The notes: generated from the letters alone by a model not told the origin. Shown: positions 1 through 9,386, counted from the first letter of the stretch. The stretch is DNA of 64,000 nucleotides from Candidatus Limosilactobacillus merdigallinarum (GCA_019114515.1 DXFH01000013.1:50826-114825), one strand, 5' to 3'. Translations and numbers: made by a program.

Positions 1-1659
1 TTTAACAGGATCTGCCGATGCCGGTGCCTCACTTTGCGACTTTGCACTGGTGCTCTTCTTATAATAGCCACGTTTAACCAGGAAGTCATGACGAATCTGC
101 GGCCATTTAGCTGTCGGCACAAATGATACTTGCCGTTCATCGCCGGCAACTTGCTGAATGGCCTGTTTCACATTCTCGGCTAAGCTGCCAAATGCCGCCC
201 GCTGGAGCAAAAAATCATTATCAAACGCTACCACAACACCGTCCGGACTTGCCGCAACCGGCGAAGATAATGTAATCAACGACTTATGGGCCGGATCCAT
301 AAGGTTCAGAATATCCGTCCACATATTTTTCAAATCAACTAGGTCCTGTTTCGTAGCATTATCCAACACCTTATAAATTTTTTCCAAATTAATGCGGACA
401 TGCTGATGCGCAGGCGCAGTCGTTACCGGACGCTTCTTTTTTGCTGATGAATTAGTCGCTGGTTGCACACCACTAACCTTTAAATCACTGATCTGCTTCT
501 GCAGCGCCTGAATTTGTTTTTCCAGCTGCTGTACTTGTGTATTTGTAGCACCGTTGTTTGTTTCTACTGAAGCGTCCTTTACCTGACAAAGCCGAATCGT
601 CATTACTTCCAGATACACGTCTGGATGGGTAGTAAACCGCATCTCGTCTTGAATTTCATTTAAAGTATCAATCATCTGGTAGAGGACGGTCGTTGAAGCG
701 GCTTGCGCCATTTGCTGAAAGTCCTCCTCTGAAAGGCCTGTTTCCAGCACATTTAATAGCTTTGGCGATTCTTGATAGAGCAGCACATCGCGGATAAAGG
801 ATATTAGGTCTTCAATAAAACGCTGACCATCTTTTCCTTCATCCAAGATTTGATCCATCGTATGTAAGGCACCAGCAGCATCGTGATCAGTCACCTGCAT
901 AAAGTAAGACTTTTGCAACTTTTTAGTGACACTACCAGTTACCAGCAAGGCATCGGACAGTTTAACGTGGTCGCTGCTAAATGACAGCACCTGGTCGAGA
1001 ATACTTAAAGCATCCCGCATACCACCTTCTGCCGCGTTAGCAATCACCCATAACGCCTTTTCTTCATACTGATCTTTTTCTGCATCGAGAATGTACTTCA
1101 TCCGGTCAACCATATCCTGCGCGGTGATCCGCCGGAAATCAAACCGTTGCACCCGGCTAATGATCGTCAGCGGAATTTTGTGCGGTTCCGTGGTGGCCAA
1201 AATAAAGATGACGTTAGCTGGTGGTTCTTCCAAGGTCTTCAGGAGGGCATTGAAGGCACCAGTTGATAGCATATGGACTTCATCGATAATGTAAACCTTA
1301 TAATCAGCTTGGGTAGGTGCATACTTGGCCTTATCCCGAATATCACGAATTTCTTCGACCCCGTTGTTAGAGGCGGCATCAATTTCGATTACGTCATTTA
1401 ATTGACCATTAGTAATGGCCTTGCAGGTTTCACATTCATTGCAGGGATCACCGTCTTTGCGGTGGTGGCAGTTAACGGCCTTCGCAAAGATTTTTGCGGC
1501 CGAAGTCTTCCCGGTACCACGCGGACCAGCAAAAAGGTAAGCATGACTGATCTGCTGATTCACGATGGCATTTTTTAGCGTCTTCACAATCACTTGCTGA
1601 CCAACCACTTCGTCAAACCGCTGCGGCCGCCAAACTCGGTATAATGCTTGATAGCTCAC
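1..1659 (-). CDS. dnaX: DNA polymerase III subunit gamma/tau (5' part; C-terminus lies outside the window)
   Basis: Clamp-loader ATPase that loads the beta clamp at replication forks. The frame is open for 553 codons from a GTG at 1659, which has a GGAGG-type RBS just upstream, and runs off the left edge. The N-terminus begins VSYQALYRVWRPQRFDEVVG. A P-loop GPRGTGKTS, four zinc-binding Cys in the CNEC/CETC region and the Walker B motif IIDEVHMLS follow in the expected order. After about residue 360 comes a Gln/Lys-rich linker and then the tau-type C-terminal region. Codons 406-408 read GCA AAA AAG, an in-phase A AAA AAG slippery heptamer; a -1 shift there would stop after roughly 17 codons. 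The gene is followed on the minus strand by sequence outside the window and preceded by the SRP RNA gene. Identity is secure; the frameshift is inference. Confidence 0.95.
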   Translation of the reverse strand, partial: MSYQALYRVWRPQRFDEVVGQQVIVKTLKNAIVNQQISHAYLFAGPRGTGKTSAAKIFAKAVNCHHRKDGDPCNECETCKAITNGQLNDVIEIDAASNNGVEEIRDIRDKAKYAPTQADYKVYIIDEVHMLSTGAFNALLKTLEEPPANVIFILATTEPHKIPLTIISRVQRFDFRRITAQDMVDRMKYILDAEKDQYEEKALWVIANAAEGGMRDALSILDQVLSFSSDHVKLSDALLVTGSVTKKLQKSYFMQVTDHDAAGALHTMDQILDEGKDGQRFIEDLISFIRDVLLYQESPKLLNVLETGLSEEDFQQMAQAASTTVLYQMIDTLNEIQDEMRFTTHPDVYLEVMTIRLCQVKDASVETNNGATNTQVQQLEKQIQALQKQISDLKVSGVQPATNSSAKKKRPVTTAPAHQHVRINLEKIYKVLDNATKQDLVDLKNMWTDILNLMDPAHKSLITLSSPVAASPDGVVVAFDNDFLLQRAAFGSLAENVKQAIQQVAGDERQVSFVPTAKWPQIRHDFLVKRGYYKKSTSAKSQSEAPASADPVK

Positions 1660-1690
1660 AATTGCCCCTCCTGAATCATTTTTAGTAAAT

Positions 1691-1725
1691 AAGGCTGGTG
1701 AAACAATACTGCATTCACCAGCCTT
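1691..1725 (-). terminator. Terminator downstream of the SRP RNA
   Basis: A perfect 12-bp inverted repeat (aaggctggtgaa / ttcaccagcctt) with an 11-nt loop lies between the SRP RNA and dnaX. On the minus strand it is followed by a T-rich but interrupted tail (TTATTTACT), so termination may be partial and allow some read-through into dnaX. Confidence 0.7.
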
Positions 1726-1742
1726 AAGGTTAATTTCTCTCA

Positions 1743-1838
1743 AACTTAGGACACAAGATGCATCATACTTAGTGCTGCTTCCTTCCGGACCTGACACGGT
1801 TCGTGAGCGCACCTTTGTCCTAAGGGCTTTCGCCGAAA
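1743..1838 (-). ncRNA. ffs: Small signal recognition particle RNA (4.5S type)
   Basis: On the minus strand the sequence contains GTGTCAGGTCCGGAAGGAAG followed by CAGCAC, the conserved SRP helix-8 tetraloop and Ffh-binding core. The ends pair (cttaggaca at 1745-1753 with tgtcctaag at 1816-1824). The position between tadA and dnaX is the usual one in Lactobacillales. The RNA scaffolds Ffh for co-translational membrane targeting. End points are approximate. Confidence 0.92.
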
Positions 1839-1867
1839 ATTATTCTACACTATTTACAACCAGATTG

Positions 1868-2368
1868 CTAGTTTTTCCTTTGTGCCTTTTTGGCTGCCTT
1901 GCGTCGTTTCCGAATTGCCCGAAAGAAATCCTTAAGCATGCGGCTACACTCGTCCCCCATAACCCCAGATGTCACAGCTACTTGATGGTTAAGACGATCA
2001 TCATTCATTAATGTGTACAAACTATTGACCGCGCCGCCTTTGGGATCCTTTGCACCATAGTACAAGTGCCGGATACGGGCATTGATGATGGCACCGCTGC
2101 ACATGATGCATGGTTCTAAAGTGACATAGAGATCACAATCTTCCAATCGCCAACTATGCAATGCATCACATGCTTCCATAATCGCCAGCATTTCAGCATG
2201 ATACGGCGTTTGTTGAAATTCCTCACGCATGTTGTGGCCCGCGCCAATAATTTTTCCATCATGAACTACCACTGCACCAATTGGCACTTCGTCAATGCTG
2301 GCCGCTGCTTTTGCCTCATCAATTGCCATGCGCATATATTTTTCCACCGCAGAGTTGTTGATATCCAA
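1868..2368 (-). CDS. tadA: tRNA adenosine(34) deaminase TadA
   Basis: Zinc deaminase that converts A34 to inosine in tRNA-Arg(ACG). The zinc-site motifs HAE and PCIMC are both present with the expected spacing (about 30 residues), and the catalytic Glu is in HAE. The length of about 166 aa and a basic C-terminal tail (RKRRKAAKKAQRKN) fit the family. The frame is open to an ATG at 2389, but that codon has no ribosome-binding site. The TTG at 2368 has AAAGGA about 8 nt upstream, so I chose it. The gene lies just upstream of the SRP RNA and dnaX and is divergent from nrdHEF. Confidence 0.9.
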   Translation of the reverse strand: MDINNSAVEKYMRMAIDEAKAAASIDEVPIGAVVVHDGKIIGAGHNMREEFQQTPYHAEMLAIMEACDALHSWRLEDCDLYVTLEPCIMCSGAIINARIRHLYYGAKDPKGGAVNSLYTLMNDDRLNHQVAVTSGVMGDECSRMLKDFFRAIRKRRKAAKKAQRKN

Positions 2369-2567
2369 CTTATTATTTCCTTTCTTCATCGAACTAAAAA
2401 TTAAAAATAAGTCTTATTTATACATAGAAAGAATACATAGAAAGATTTTGCATCAGTTTTACTTAGTGATCGTGGCTTAAGCCGATAATGTAAAACCGAA
2501 TTGCTTTCATCTTACAATATGAAATATTATAAAATTTACACGTTTAGTGGTCTTTGCTCGTAAAACA

Positions 2568-2620
2568 GTTTGCCAAAAGAATCGTCTGTTCTCAAGTCAT
2601 AAAGTTTTTTGTTGGCAAAC
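2568..2620. repeat. Inverted repeat in the tadA-nrdH intergenic region
   Basis: gtttgccaa at 2568-2576 and ttggcaaac at 2612-2620 form a 9-bp inverted repeat with a 35-nt gap. The rest of 2400-2640 is AT-rich and shows no gene. The repeat could be a protein-binding site or a weak hairpin; nothing decides between these. Confidence 0.35.
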
Positions 2621-2648
2621 AGCCTCATCACTTCTCTTTTGTTGTTAA

Positions 2649-2696
2649 CCACAACATATTGTATTGATGATGAAATTTTAACACGACATCTTGTAG
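2649..2696 (+). promoter_or_regulatory. Tandem NrdR-box-like operators upstream of nrdHEF
   Basis: Two 16-mers resemble the NrdR consensus acaCwAtATaTwGtgt: 2649-2664 (ccacaacatattgtat, 13 of 16 by eye) and 2681-2696 (acacgacatcttgtag, 11 of 16). Their starts are 32 bp apart, about three helical turns, which is the spacing known for paired NrdR boxes. They lie just upstream of a candidate promoter, so ATP/dATP-responsive repression of the operon by NrdR is expected. Confidence 0.72.
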
Positions 2697-2704
2697 TTGC
2701 CCGA

Positions 2705-2732
2705 TTGATTTTTAGCCAAAAACGGCTATACT
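2705..2732 (+). promoter_or_regulatory. Candidate nrdH promoter
   Basis: TTGATT at 2705-2710 and TATACT at 2727-2732 are separated by 16 bp and lie about 40 bp upstream of the nrdH ATG and its AGGAGAG ribosome-binding site. Confidence 0.6.
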
Positions 2733-2770
2733 AGAAAACACTCATATTAAAAACTACAGGAGAGATTATC

Positions 2771-2992
2771 ATGGTTACGGTATTTTCTAAAAATAATTGC
2801 ATTCAATGCAAGATGACCAAAATGTTCTTAAAGCAACACAAGGTTTCTTTTGTTGAACACAACATTGATGAACATCCTGAATTCATCAGTCAACTTAAAA
2901 AAGATGGTTTTAAGGCCACACCAGTGGTTAAGCTGCCTAACGGTAAATCATTCAGCGGTTTTCGCCCTGATGAATTAAGGCAGTTAGCCTAA
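2771..2992 (+). CDS. nrdH: Glutaredoxin-like protein NrdH
   Basis: Small thioredoxin-fold redoxin (73 aa) that delivers electrons from thioredoxin reductase to class Ib ribonucleotide reductase. The redox motif CIQC sits at residues 11-14, close to the usual CVQC. The C-terminal segment KATPVV followed by GFRPDELRQL is the glutaredoxin-like substrate-binding region typical of NrdH. The gene is first in the nrdHEF cluster and follows an AGGAG ribosome-binding site. The gap to nrdE is about 150 bp and has short hairpins but no convincing terminator. Confidence 0.95.
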   Translation: MVTVFSKNNCIQCKMTKMFLKQHKVSFVEHNIDEHPEFISQLKKDGFKATPVVKLPNGKSFSGFRPDELRQLA

Positions 2993-3141
2993 CCAAGCAC
3001 GACCTGATTTAAAAACGGGAACGATCGGCTTGTGTCGTCCTGTTTTTTTATTGTACAAGAACCGGTCCAAGCACAAAAGATCGTGCTATCTAACATAGTG
3101 TACTAATCAAATTAATCATAAACGGAGAGTAGGATTAAACG

Positions 3142-5313
3142 ATGGCTTTATCAGATATTGATGTCACCCAAAGCAAATACTTTGAACTAAACAACCAAGT
3201 CAACATCCCAAAAGATGGCCAAATCCAGTTGGATAAAGACAAGGCTGCTTTGGATGACTTCATTGAACAAAACGTTAAACCAAACACCAAACATTTCTCA
3301 TCTGTAATGGAGCGGATTAATTGGCTAATTGATAATGATTACATCGAAGCCGGCTTTATCCACCAATACAGTGAAGAGTTTATCGAAAAATTGTATGACT
3401 ATTTAAAGAGTGAAAATTTCCACTTTCACTCTTTCATGGCAGCCTATAAATTTTACGCCCAATACGCCTTACGAACTAATGATAAGGAATACTACCTGGA
3501 AAACTACATTGACCGCGTTGCTATGAACGCCCTCTTTTTAGCTAATGGCAACAGTGACTTAGCAATAGATTTAGCGCACGAATTAATTCACCAGCGTTAT
3601 CAGCCAGCAACCCCAACCTTCCTCAATGCTGGACGTAAACGGCGGGGCGAATTCGTTTCTTGTTTTGAAATCCAAACGACTGATGATATGAATACCATCG
3701 GACGGACAATCAATTCCGCACTGCAGCTATCCAAGATCGGTGGCGGTGTCGGCATTAATTTAAGCAACCTGCGGGAAGCTGGAGCCCCAATTAAAAAGAT
3801 TGCTAACGCTGCATCCGGTGTAGTTCCGGTAATGAAGCTCTTAGAAGATGCCTTTTCTTACTCCAACCAACTTGGTCAACGTCAAGGTGCTGGGGTTGTT
3901 TACCTATCCGTCTTCCACCCCGACATTATCGAATTCTTGGGAGCTAAAAAGGAAAACGCGGACGAAAAAATCCGGGTTAAAACCTTGTCTTTAGGCGTAA
4001 CCGTACCGGATAAATTCTATGATTTAGTAGAAAAGGATGCGGACATGTACCTATTCAGCCCATATGATGTAGAACGCATCTATGGCAAGCCTTTCTCTTA
4101 TGTCGATATTACTAAGGAATACGACAATATGGTTGCAAACGATAAAATTCATAAGAAAAAAATCAACGCGCGTGACCTGGAAGATGAAATCTCCAAGCTG
4201 CAGCAAGAATCTGGCTATCCATACATCGTAAACATTGATACGGAAAATCGTGATAACCCTATTGCTGGGCGGATCGTTATGTCCAACCTGTGTTCTGAAA
4301 TTGCTCAGGTCCAAGTTCCTTCACGGGTTAACAATGACCAAAGCTATGAAACCCTCGGAACAGACGTTTCTTGCAACTTAGGATCAACAAATATTGACCA
4401 CATGATGGAATCACCTGACTTCGGCAAATCAATCCGTGCAATGATGCGGGGATTAACCCACATTTCCGACTTAGAGCACTTAGACATCGTCCCTTCCATT
4501 GAAAACGGCAACGCCCGGTCCCACTCTGTCGGTTTAGGCGCAATGGGTCTGCATGGCTACTTGGCTAAGCACCACATCCAATATGGTTCCCCAGTTGCTT
4601 TGGAATTTACCTCTGTTTACTTCATGCTGTTGAACTACTGGTCATTAGTGGCCTCCAACGAAATTGCTAAGGAACGGCATGAAACTTTCGCCCACTTCGA
4701 CAAGTCCAAATATGCTGATGGTTCCTACTTTGACAAGTATGTTGAAAAAGATTGGGGCCCACAATCCGAGATGGTGAAGAAGTTATTTGACGGTATCTTT
4801 ATTCCGGGAATTGACGATTGGAAAGCCTTAAAGGAAAAGGTAATGAAAGACGGTCTCTACAATGCTTACCGTCTTGCCGTAGCGCCAAATGGTTCGACTG
4901 CCTACATTGGCGACTCGACTGCCAGCCTGCAGCCAATTATCAATCGAATTGAGGAACGACAAGAAAAGATGATTGGTAAGATTTACTATCCAGCACCTTA
5001 CTTATCCAATGACACCATGCCTTACTACAAGTCCGCTTATGATATCGACCAACGTTCGGTCATCGATACGTATGCTGCCGCACAACAGCACGTTGACCAA
5101 TCGTTATCCATGACTTTATTCATGCGGTCCACGATCCCTGAAGGTATGTATGAATGGAAGAAGGGCCGTACTAATAAGATGACCACTCGTGACCTGAATA
5201 TTTTGCGTCACTATGCCTACCAAAAGGGTATTAAGTCCATCTATTATATCCGGACCTTTACGGATGATAACAGCGAAATTGGTGCTAACCAATGTGAATC
5301 CTGTGTCATTTAA
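3142..5313 (+). CDS. nrdE: Class Ib ribonucleoside-diphosphate reductase, alpha subunit
   Basis: Catalytic subunit (723 aa) that reduces ribonucleoside diphosphates to deoxy forms aerobically. Active-site cysteines are visible in RGEFVSCFEI (near residue 173) and SCNLGS, and the C-terminal redox pair is CESCVI. An N-terminal ATP cone is absent, as expected for class Ib; the short NrdE-type N-terminus starts MALSDIDVTQSKYFELNNQV. The ribosome-binding site GGAGAG precedes the ATG. It pairs with NrdF (next gene) and NrdH (previous gene) and shares the upstream NrdR boxes. Confidence 0.97.
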   Translation: MALSDIDVTQSKYFELNNQVNIPKDGQIQLDKDKAALDDFIEQNVKPNTKHFSSVMERINWLIDNDYIEAGFIHQYSEEFIEKLYDYLKSENFHFHSFMAAYKFYAQYALRTNDKEYYLENYIDRVAMNALFLANGNSDLAIDLAHELIHQRYQPATPTFLNAGRKRRGEFVSCFEIQTTDDMNTIGRTINSALQLSKIGGGVGINLSNLREAGAPIKKIANAASGVVPVMKLLEDAFSYSNQLGQRQGAGVVYLSVFHPDIIEFLGAKKENADEKIRVKTLSLGVTVPDKFYDLVEKDADMYLFSPYDVERIYGKPFSYVDITKEYDNMVANDKIHKKKINARDLEDEISKLQQESGYPYIVNIDTENRDNPIAGRIVMSNLCSEIAQVQVPSRVNNDQSYETLGTDVSCNLGSTNIDHMMESPDFGKSIRAMMRGLTHISDLEHLDIVPSIENGNARSHSVGLGAMGLHGYLAKHHIQYGSPVALEFTSVYFMLLNYWSLVASNEIAKERHETFAHFDKSKYADGSYFDKYVEKDWGPQSEMVKKLFDGIFIPGIDDWKALKEKVMKDGLYNAYRLAVAPNGSTAYIGDSTASLQPIINRIEERQEKMIGKIYYPAPYLSNDTMPYYKSAYDIDQRSVIDTYAAAQQHVDQSLSMTLFMRSTIPEGMYEWKKGRTNKMTTRDLNILRHYAYQKGIKSIYYIRTFTDDNSEIGANQCESCVI

Positions 5314-5383
5314 CTTGCGTTCTTGTAGATCAAGTCTATACTTATTAAGTATTTTGCACGTGAATAAACTAAGGAGATATAGA

Positions 5384-6385
5384 ATGCCAATTAAGAGTTA
5401 TAAAGCCATTAACTGGAATGAAGTCTCTGATATGATCGACAAAGCCACCTGGGAAAAGCTGACCGAACAATTCTGGTTAGATACTCGAATCCCGGTTTCA
5501 AACGACCTGGACGACTGGCGGAAGCTTGACGACGATCATCAGTGGACGGTTGGACATGTCTTTGGCGGTTTGACCCTGCTGGACACTCTGCAGTCCCAAG
5601 CCGGTTTAACTGCCTTAAAGGAAGATGTTCAAACACCTCACGAAACGGCTGTACTGAACAATATCCAATTTATGGAATCAGTTCATGCCAAATCTTATTC
5701 AACTATTTTTTCAACGTTAAACACCCCTGACCAAATCAAGGAAATCTTTGACTGGTCTGACAGTGAGGAATTTCTGCAGAACAAAGCTGTTAAGATCGGT
5801 AACATTTACCTAGACGAATCAGTAGACCCATTGAAGAAAAAGATTGCCAATGTTTTCTTGGAAACCTTCCTCTTTTATTCCGGTTTCTACACCCCACTAT
5901 ATTACTTAGGCCACAATAAGCTGAATAACGTTGCGGAAATCATTAAGCTGATTCTACGTGATGAATCCGTCCATGGTACCTACATTGGTTACAAGTTCCA
6001 AGTCGGTCTGCGGCAGCGTAGCGAAAAACAGCAGCAGGATCTCATCGATTGGTTATACAACTTCTTGTATAAACTTTACGACAACGAAGAAAAGTACACT
6101 CATATCTTGTATGACCAAATTGGCTGGACAGATGATGTCTTAACCTTCATTCGTTACAATGCTAACAAGGCGCTCATGAACCTGGGCCAGGATCCACTCT
6201 TCCCTGATACTGCTAGTGATGTTAACCCCGTCGTAATGAATGGGATTTCAACCACCACTTCCAACCATGACTTCTTTAGCCAGGTTGGTAACGGTTACCG
6301 CTTAGGAGCTGTCGAAGCCATGGAAGACAGCGATTACCATGTTAAGGATCCTAATGCCAACAAGGGCAAGAATGATAAAGAGTAA
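5384..6385 (+). CDS. nrdF: Class Ib ribonucleotide reductase, beta (radical) subunit
   Basis: Dimetal ferritin-like subunit (333 aa) that generates the tyrosyl radical for NrdE, usually with a dimanganese centre. Metal ligands are seen in segments such as MESVHAKSYS and LRDESVHGTYIGYK. The chosen start is the ATG at 5384, directly after AAGGAGATATAG; the open frame continues upstream into the 3' end of nrdE but has no ribosome-binding site there. No nrdI is visible beside it, so the flavodoxin activator must be elsewhere or dispensable. Confidence 0.96.
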   Translation: MPIKSYKAINWNEVSDMIDKATWEKLTEQFWLDTRIPVSNDLDDWRKLDDDHQWTVGHVFGGLTLLDTLQSQAGLTALKEDVQTPHETAVLNNIQFMESVHAKSYSTIFSTLNTPDQIKEIFDWSDSEEFLQNKAVKIGNIYLDESVDPLKKKIANVFLETFLFYSGFYTPLYYLGHNKLNNVAEIIKLILRDESVHGTYIGYKFQVGLRQRSEKQQQDLIDWLYNFLYKLYDNEEKYTHILYDQIGWTDDVLTFIRYNANKALMNLGQDPLFPDTASDVNPVVMNGISTTTSNHDFFSQVGNGYRLGAVEAMEDSDYHVKDPNANKGKNDKE

Positions 6386-6403
6386 TCGAGACTTAATTAA
6401 ATT

Positions 6404-6436
6404 AACGGACTGGAATTTTTCAGTCCGTTTTCTTTT
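6404..6436 (+). terminator. Terminator of nrdHEF
   Basis: Stem aacggactg (6404-6412) / cagtccgtt (6421-6429) with an 8-nt loop, followed by TTCTTTTTG. Confidence 0.85.
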
Positions 6437-6468
6437 TGTTATATGTATGAATAATTCATCATATTTAT

Positions 6469-6517
6469 TTGTGAAATAGTGATCATTATTTGCAAAAGAT
6501 TGAGAATGATTTCACAA
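6469..6517 (+). promoter_or_regulatory. Two Rex-box-like operators upstream of adhE
   Basis: 6469-6486 starts TTGTGAAATA, a perfect left half of the Firmicute Rex consensus TTGTGAAATATTTCACAA (13 of 18 overall). 6500-6517 (TTGAGAATGATTTCACAA) matches 15 of 18 with a perfect right half. Starts are 31 bp apart. Rex is an NADH/NAD+ sensor that commonly represses adhE, so redox control is expected. The sites lie about 200-250 bp upstream of the start codon. Confidence 0.65.
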
Positions 6518-6531
6518 AATACCACTGTTTC

Positions 6532-6546
6532 ACGAAAACGATTTCA
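6532..6546 (+). promoter_or_regulatory. cre-like site upstream of adhE
   Basis: acgaaaacgatttca matches the CcpA consensus WTGNAANCGNWNNCW at all but position 2. It lies between the Rex-like boxes and adhE, suggesting carbon-catabolite input. The rest of 6550-6705 is AT-rich leader without a clear second site. Confidence 0.45.
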
Positions 6547-6718
6547 TTTCGATCACCTTCCCCATACTCCTACTATGCCACTTAATTAATTCACAATTGA
6601 GCTCGTTTAAAGCTAAACTATTTTCCTTGTGCAGTCTCTTTTTTTCTTCAATTTATTTGCTTTTTCGGTACACTGTAATTGTTCAATAATTAACAATAAC
6701 TACTAAAAGGAGTCTTAA

Positions 6719-9352
6719 ATGATGGCGACTGAAAAGCAAACTAAGCAAACACAACCAGCTGCTCACCCTGAAGGTGCAGAAGCCCAAGCCATGATCGATG
6801 ACTTGATGGATAAAAGTGAAGTAGCTTTCAATCAGCTGCGTAACTTTACCCAAGAACAAGTTGACCATATCTGTCAGGCTTTGGCACTAGCAGCCGAAGA
6901 ACACCACATGGATCTTGCGATGGAAGCTGCAGAAGAAACTGGCCGTGGGGTTGCCGAAGATAAGGCAATCAAAAACATTTATGCCAGTGAATACATTTGG
7001 AATAACATCCGCCACGACAAGACCGTTGGCATTATTAAAGATGACGACCAGAACCAAACGATTACGATTGCTGACCCACTGGGAATCATCGCCGGCGTTG
7101 TCCCAGTTACCAACCCAACTTCAACGGTGATCTTTAAGTCCATCATCTGCTTAAAGACGCGAAACACCATCGTCTTCTCAATGCACCCGCAAGCCATGAA
7201 GGCATCCGTGCACACTGCACAGATTCTGGAAAAGGCCGCTGAAGAAGCCGGCGCCCCAAAGAACGTTATTCAGTGGATCCCACGTCCATCTCGTGACGCC
7301 ACTACTGATTTGCTGCAGCACAAGAAGACGGCCACTATCCTGGCTACTGGTGGTCCAGGCTTAGTTAAGGCTGCTTACAGTTCCGGTAACCCTGCATTAG
7401 GAGTTGGCCCTGGTAATGGTCCTGCCTACATTGAACGGACAGCCAACATTCCGCGGTCAATCTACGACATCGTCTTATCTAAGACTTTCGATAACGGGAT
7501 GATCTGTGCTTCTGAAAACTCCATTGTCGTTGATGACGAAATCTACGACCAAGTGAAGGAAGAACTGCTTAAGTGGAACTGCTACTTCCTGAAGAAGTCT
7601 GAGATTCCAACCTTCACGAAAGGTTTCATTGACCCTAAACGTCACCAAGTTGCTGGTCCAATCGCTGGTAAGTCCGCAAAGGCCATTGCTGATATGTGTG
7701 GCTTAAAAAACGTACCGGCTAACACTAAGGTACTGATTGCGGAATACGATGGTGTCGGTCCTGACTACCCACTGTCTGCCGAAAAATTATCACCAGTGCT
7801 GACAATGTACCATGCTCATTCACACGAAGAAGCATTTGATATTTGTAAGCAACTGTTGCACTTCGGTGGTGAAGGACACACTGCTGCCATTCACACGACC
7901 GATGATGACTTAGCTACTAAGTATGGTCTGGAAATGCGTGCTTCCCGGATCATTGTTAACTCCCCATCTGCTTTAGGTGGCATTGGTAACATCTACAACA
8001 ACATGACTCCTTCCCTGACGCTGGGAACTGGTTCTTACGGTAAGAACTCCGTATCACATAACGTTACCGACTACGACCTGTTGAACTACAAGGTGATCGC
8101 TAAGCGGCGGGAAAATCGTCAATGGGTGAAGATTCCCCCAAAAGTATACTTTCAGCGGAACTCGCTAAAAGAACTGCAAGATATTCCAAACATTGATCGA
8201 GCCTTTATCGTTAGTGGCCCTGGTACTGTTCGCCGTGGTTATGTCCAACGGGTAATTGACCAGCTGCGGCTTCGTCCTCACGAAACCCACTTCCAAGTCT
8301 TTGATGAGGTTGAACCTGACCCATCAACTGCTACCGTTGAAAAAGGTGTTTCCCTGATGAACGACTTCAAACCAGACACCATTATTGCGATCGGTGGTGG
8401 TTCTCCAATGGACGCAGCCAAGGCAATGTGGATGTTCTATGAACACCCAGATACTTCCTGGAACGGTGTTAAGCAGAAGTACTTAGACATCCGTAAACGT
8501 GCTTACCAAATTGGCAAGCCACACAAGGCCCAATACATTGGTATTCCAACGACTTCTGGTACTGGTAGTGAAATCACCTGCTTCAGTGTCATTACTGACT
8601 CCAAGACACACGTCAAGTATCCACTGGCCGACTACGCTTTGACTCCTGACATCGCGATCGTCGACTCTCAATTCGTGGAAACCCTGCCACCAAAAACGGT
8701 TGCTTACGATGGTCTCGACGTCCTTTGTCACGCCATTGAATCATATGTCTCTGTAATGGCTACTGACTACACTCGTGGTTGGTCATTGCAAGCTATTAAG
8801 GGGGTCATGGAAACACTGGTTGCCAGCGCCCATGGTGATCAGGATGCACGGCGGCGGATGCACAACTACTCCACCATTGCCGGAATGGCATTTGGCCAGG
8901 CATTCCTGGGAATTAACCACTCCCTGGCTCACAAGATGGGTGGTGCCTTCGACCTGACACACGGTCTGTGTATCGCGATCGCTCTGCCACAAGTTATCCG
9001 CTTCAACGCTAAGCGCCCTGAAAAGCTAGCAATGTGGCCACACTACGCTACCTACCACGCTACCAAGGACTACGCTGACATTGCCCGCTTCTTGCACCTG
9101 CCTGGCAAGACGGATGAAGAACTCGTTGAAAACCTTGTTCAACAAATCATCAAGCTGGCTCACGACTGTGGCGTAACCTTAAGTCTGAAGGCTAACGGCG
9201 TAAAGAAGGCCGACTTCGACAAGCAAGTTGACCGCTTAGCAGTCCTCGCCTACGAAGATCAATGTACGACTACCAACCCGGTTGAACCACTGGTTAGTCA
9301 ATTGAAGACTTTGTTAGAACGCTGCTACGATGGTACCGGTGTCGAAGATTAA
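6719..9352 (+). CDS. adhE: Bifunctional acetaldehyde-CoA/alcohol dehydrogenase
   Basis: Converts acetyl-CoA to acetaldehyde and then ethanol, re-oxidising two NADH; central to heterofermentative growth. The 877-aa protein has an N-terminal aldehyde dehydrogenase domain (about 1-450) with the catalytic Cys263 in FDNGMICASENS, and a C-terminal iron-type alcohol dehydrogenase domain (about 465-877). The second domain shows GGGSPMDAAK, the GTGSE segment and iron-binding His in CHAIESY and HSLAHKMG. AAAGGAG precedes two adjacent ATG codons; the first is used here. Monocistronic: terminators lie on both sides. Upstream Rex-like and cre-like sites suggest redox and carbon control. Confidence 0.97.
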   Translation: MMATEKQTKQTQPAAHPEGAEAQAMIDDLMDKSEVAFNQLRNFTQEQVDHICQALALAAEEHHMDLAMEAAEETGRGVAEDKAIKNIYASEYIWNNIRHDKTVGIIKDDDQNQTITIADPLGIIAGVVPVTNPTSTVIFKSIICLKTRNTIVFSMHPQAMKASVHTAQILEKAAEEAGAPKNVIQWIPRPSRDATTDLLQHKKTATILATGGPGLVKAAYSSGNPALGVGPGNGPAYIERTANIPRSIYDIVLSKTFDNGMICASENSIVVDDEIYDQVKEELLKWNCYFLKKSEIPTFTKGFIDPKRHQVAGPIAGKSAKAIADMCGLKNVPANTKVLIAEYDGVGPDYPLSAEKLSPVLTMYHAHSHEEAFDICKQLLHFGGEGHTAAIHTTDDDLATKYGLEMRASRIIVNSPSALGGIGNIYNNMTPSLTLGTGSYGKNSVSHNVTDYDLLNYKVIAKRRENRQWVKIPPKVYFQRNSLKELQDIPNIDRAFIVSGPGTVRRGYVQRVIDQLRLRPHETHFQVFDEVEPDPSTATVEKGVSLMNDFKPDTIIAIGGGSPMDAAKAMWMFYEHPDTSWNGVKQKYLDIRKRAYQIGKPHKAQYIGIPTTSGTGSEITCFSVITDSKTHVKYPLADYALTPDIAIVDSQFVETLPPKTVAYDGLDVLCHAIESYVSVMATDYTRGWSLQAIKGVMETLVASAHGDQDARRRMHNYSTIAGMAFGQAFLGINHSLAHKMGGAFDLTHGLCIAIALPQVIRFNAKRPEKLAMWPHYATYHATKDYADIARFLHLPGKTDEELVENLVQQIIKLAHDCGVTLSLKANGVKKADFDKQVDRLAVLAYEDQCTTTNPVEPLVSQLKTLLERCYDGTGVED

Positions 9353-9386
9353 TTAGACTCCAAACACGAAGTTAAAATAAGCATCA

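Noticed and set aside
158..1294. Plus-strand ORFs across dnaX
   Set aside because: They are antisense to a well-conserved gene with no start signals.
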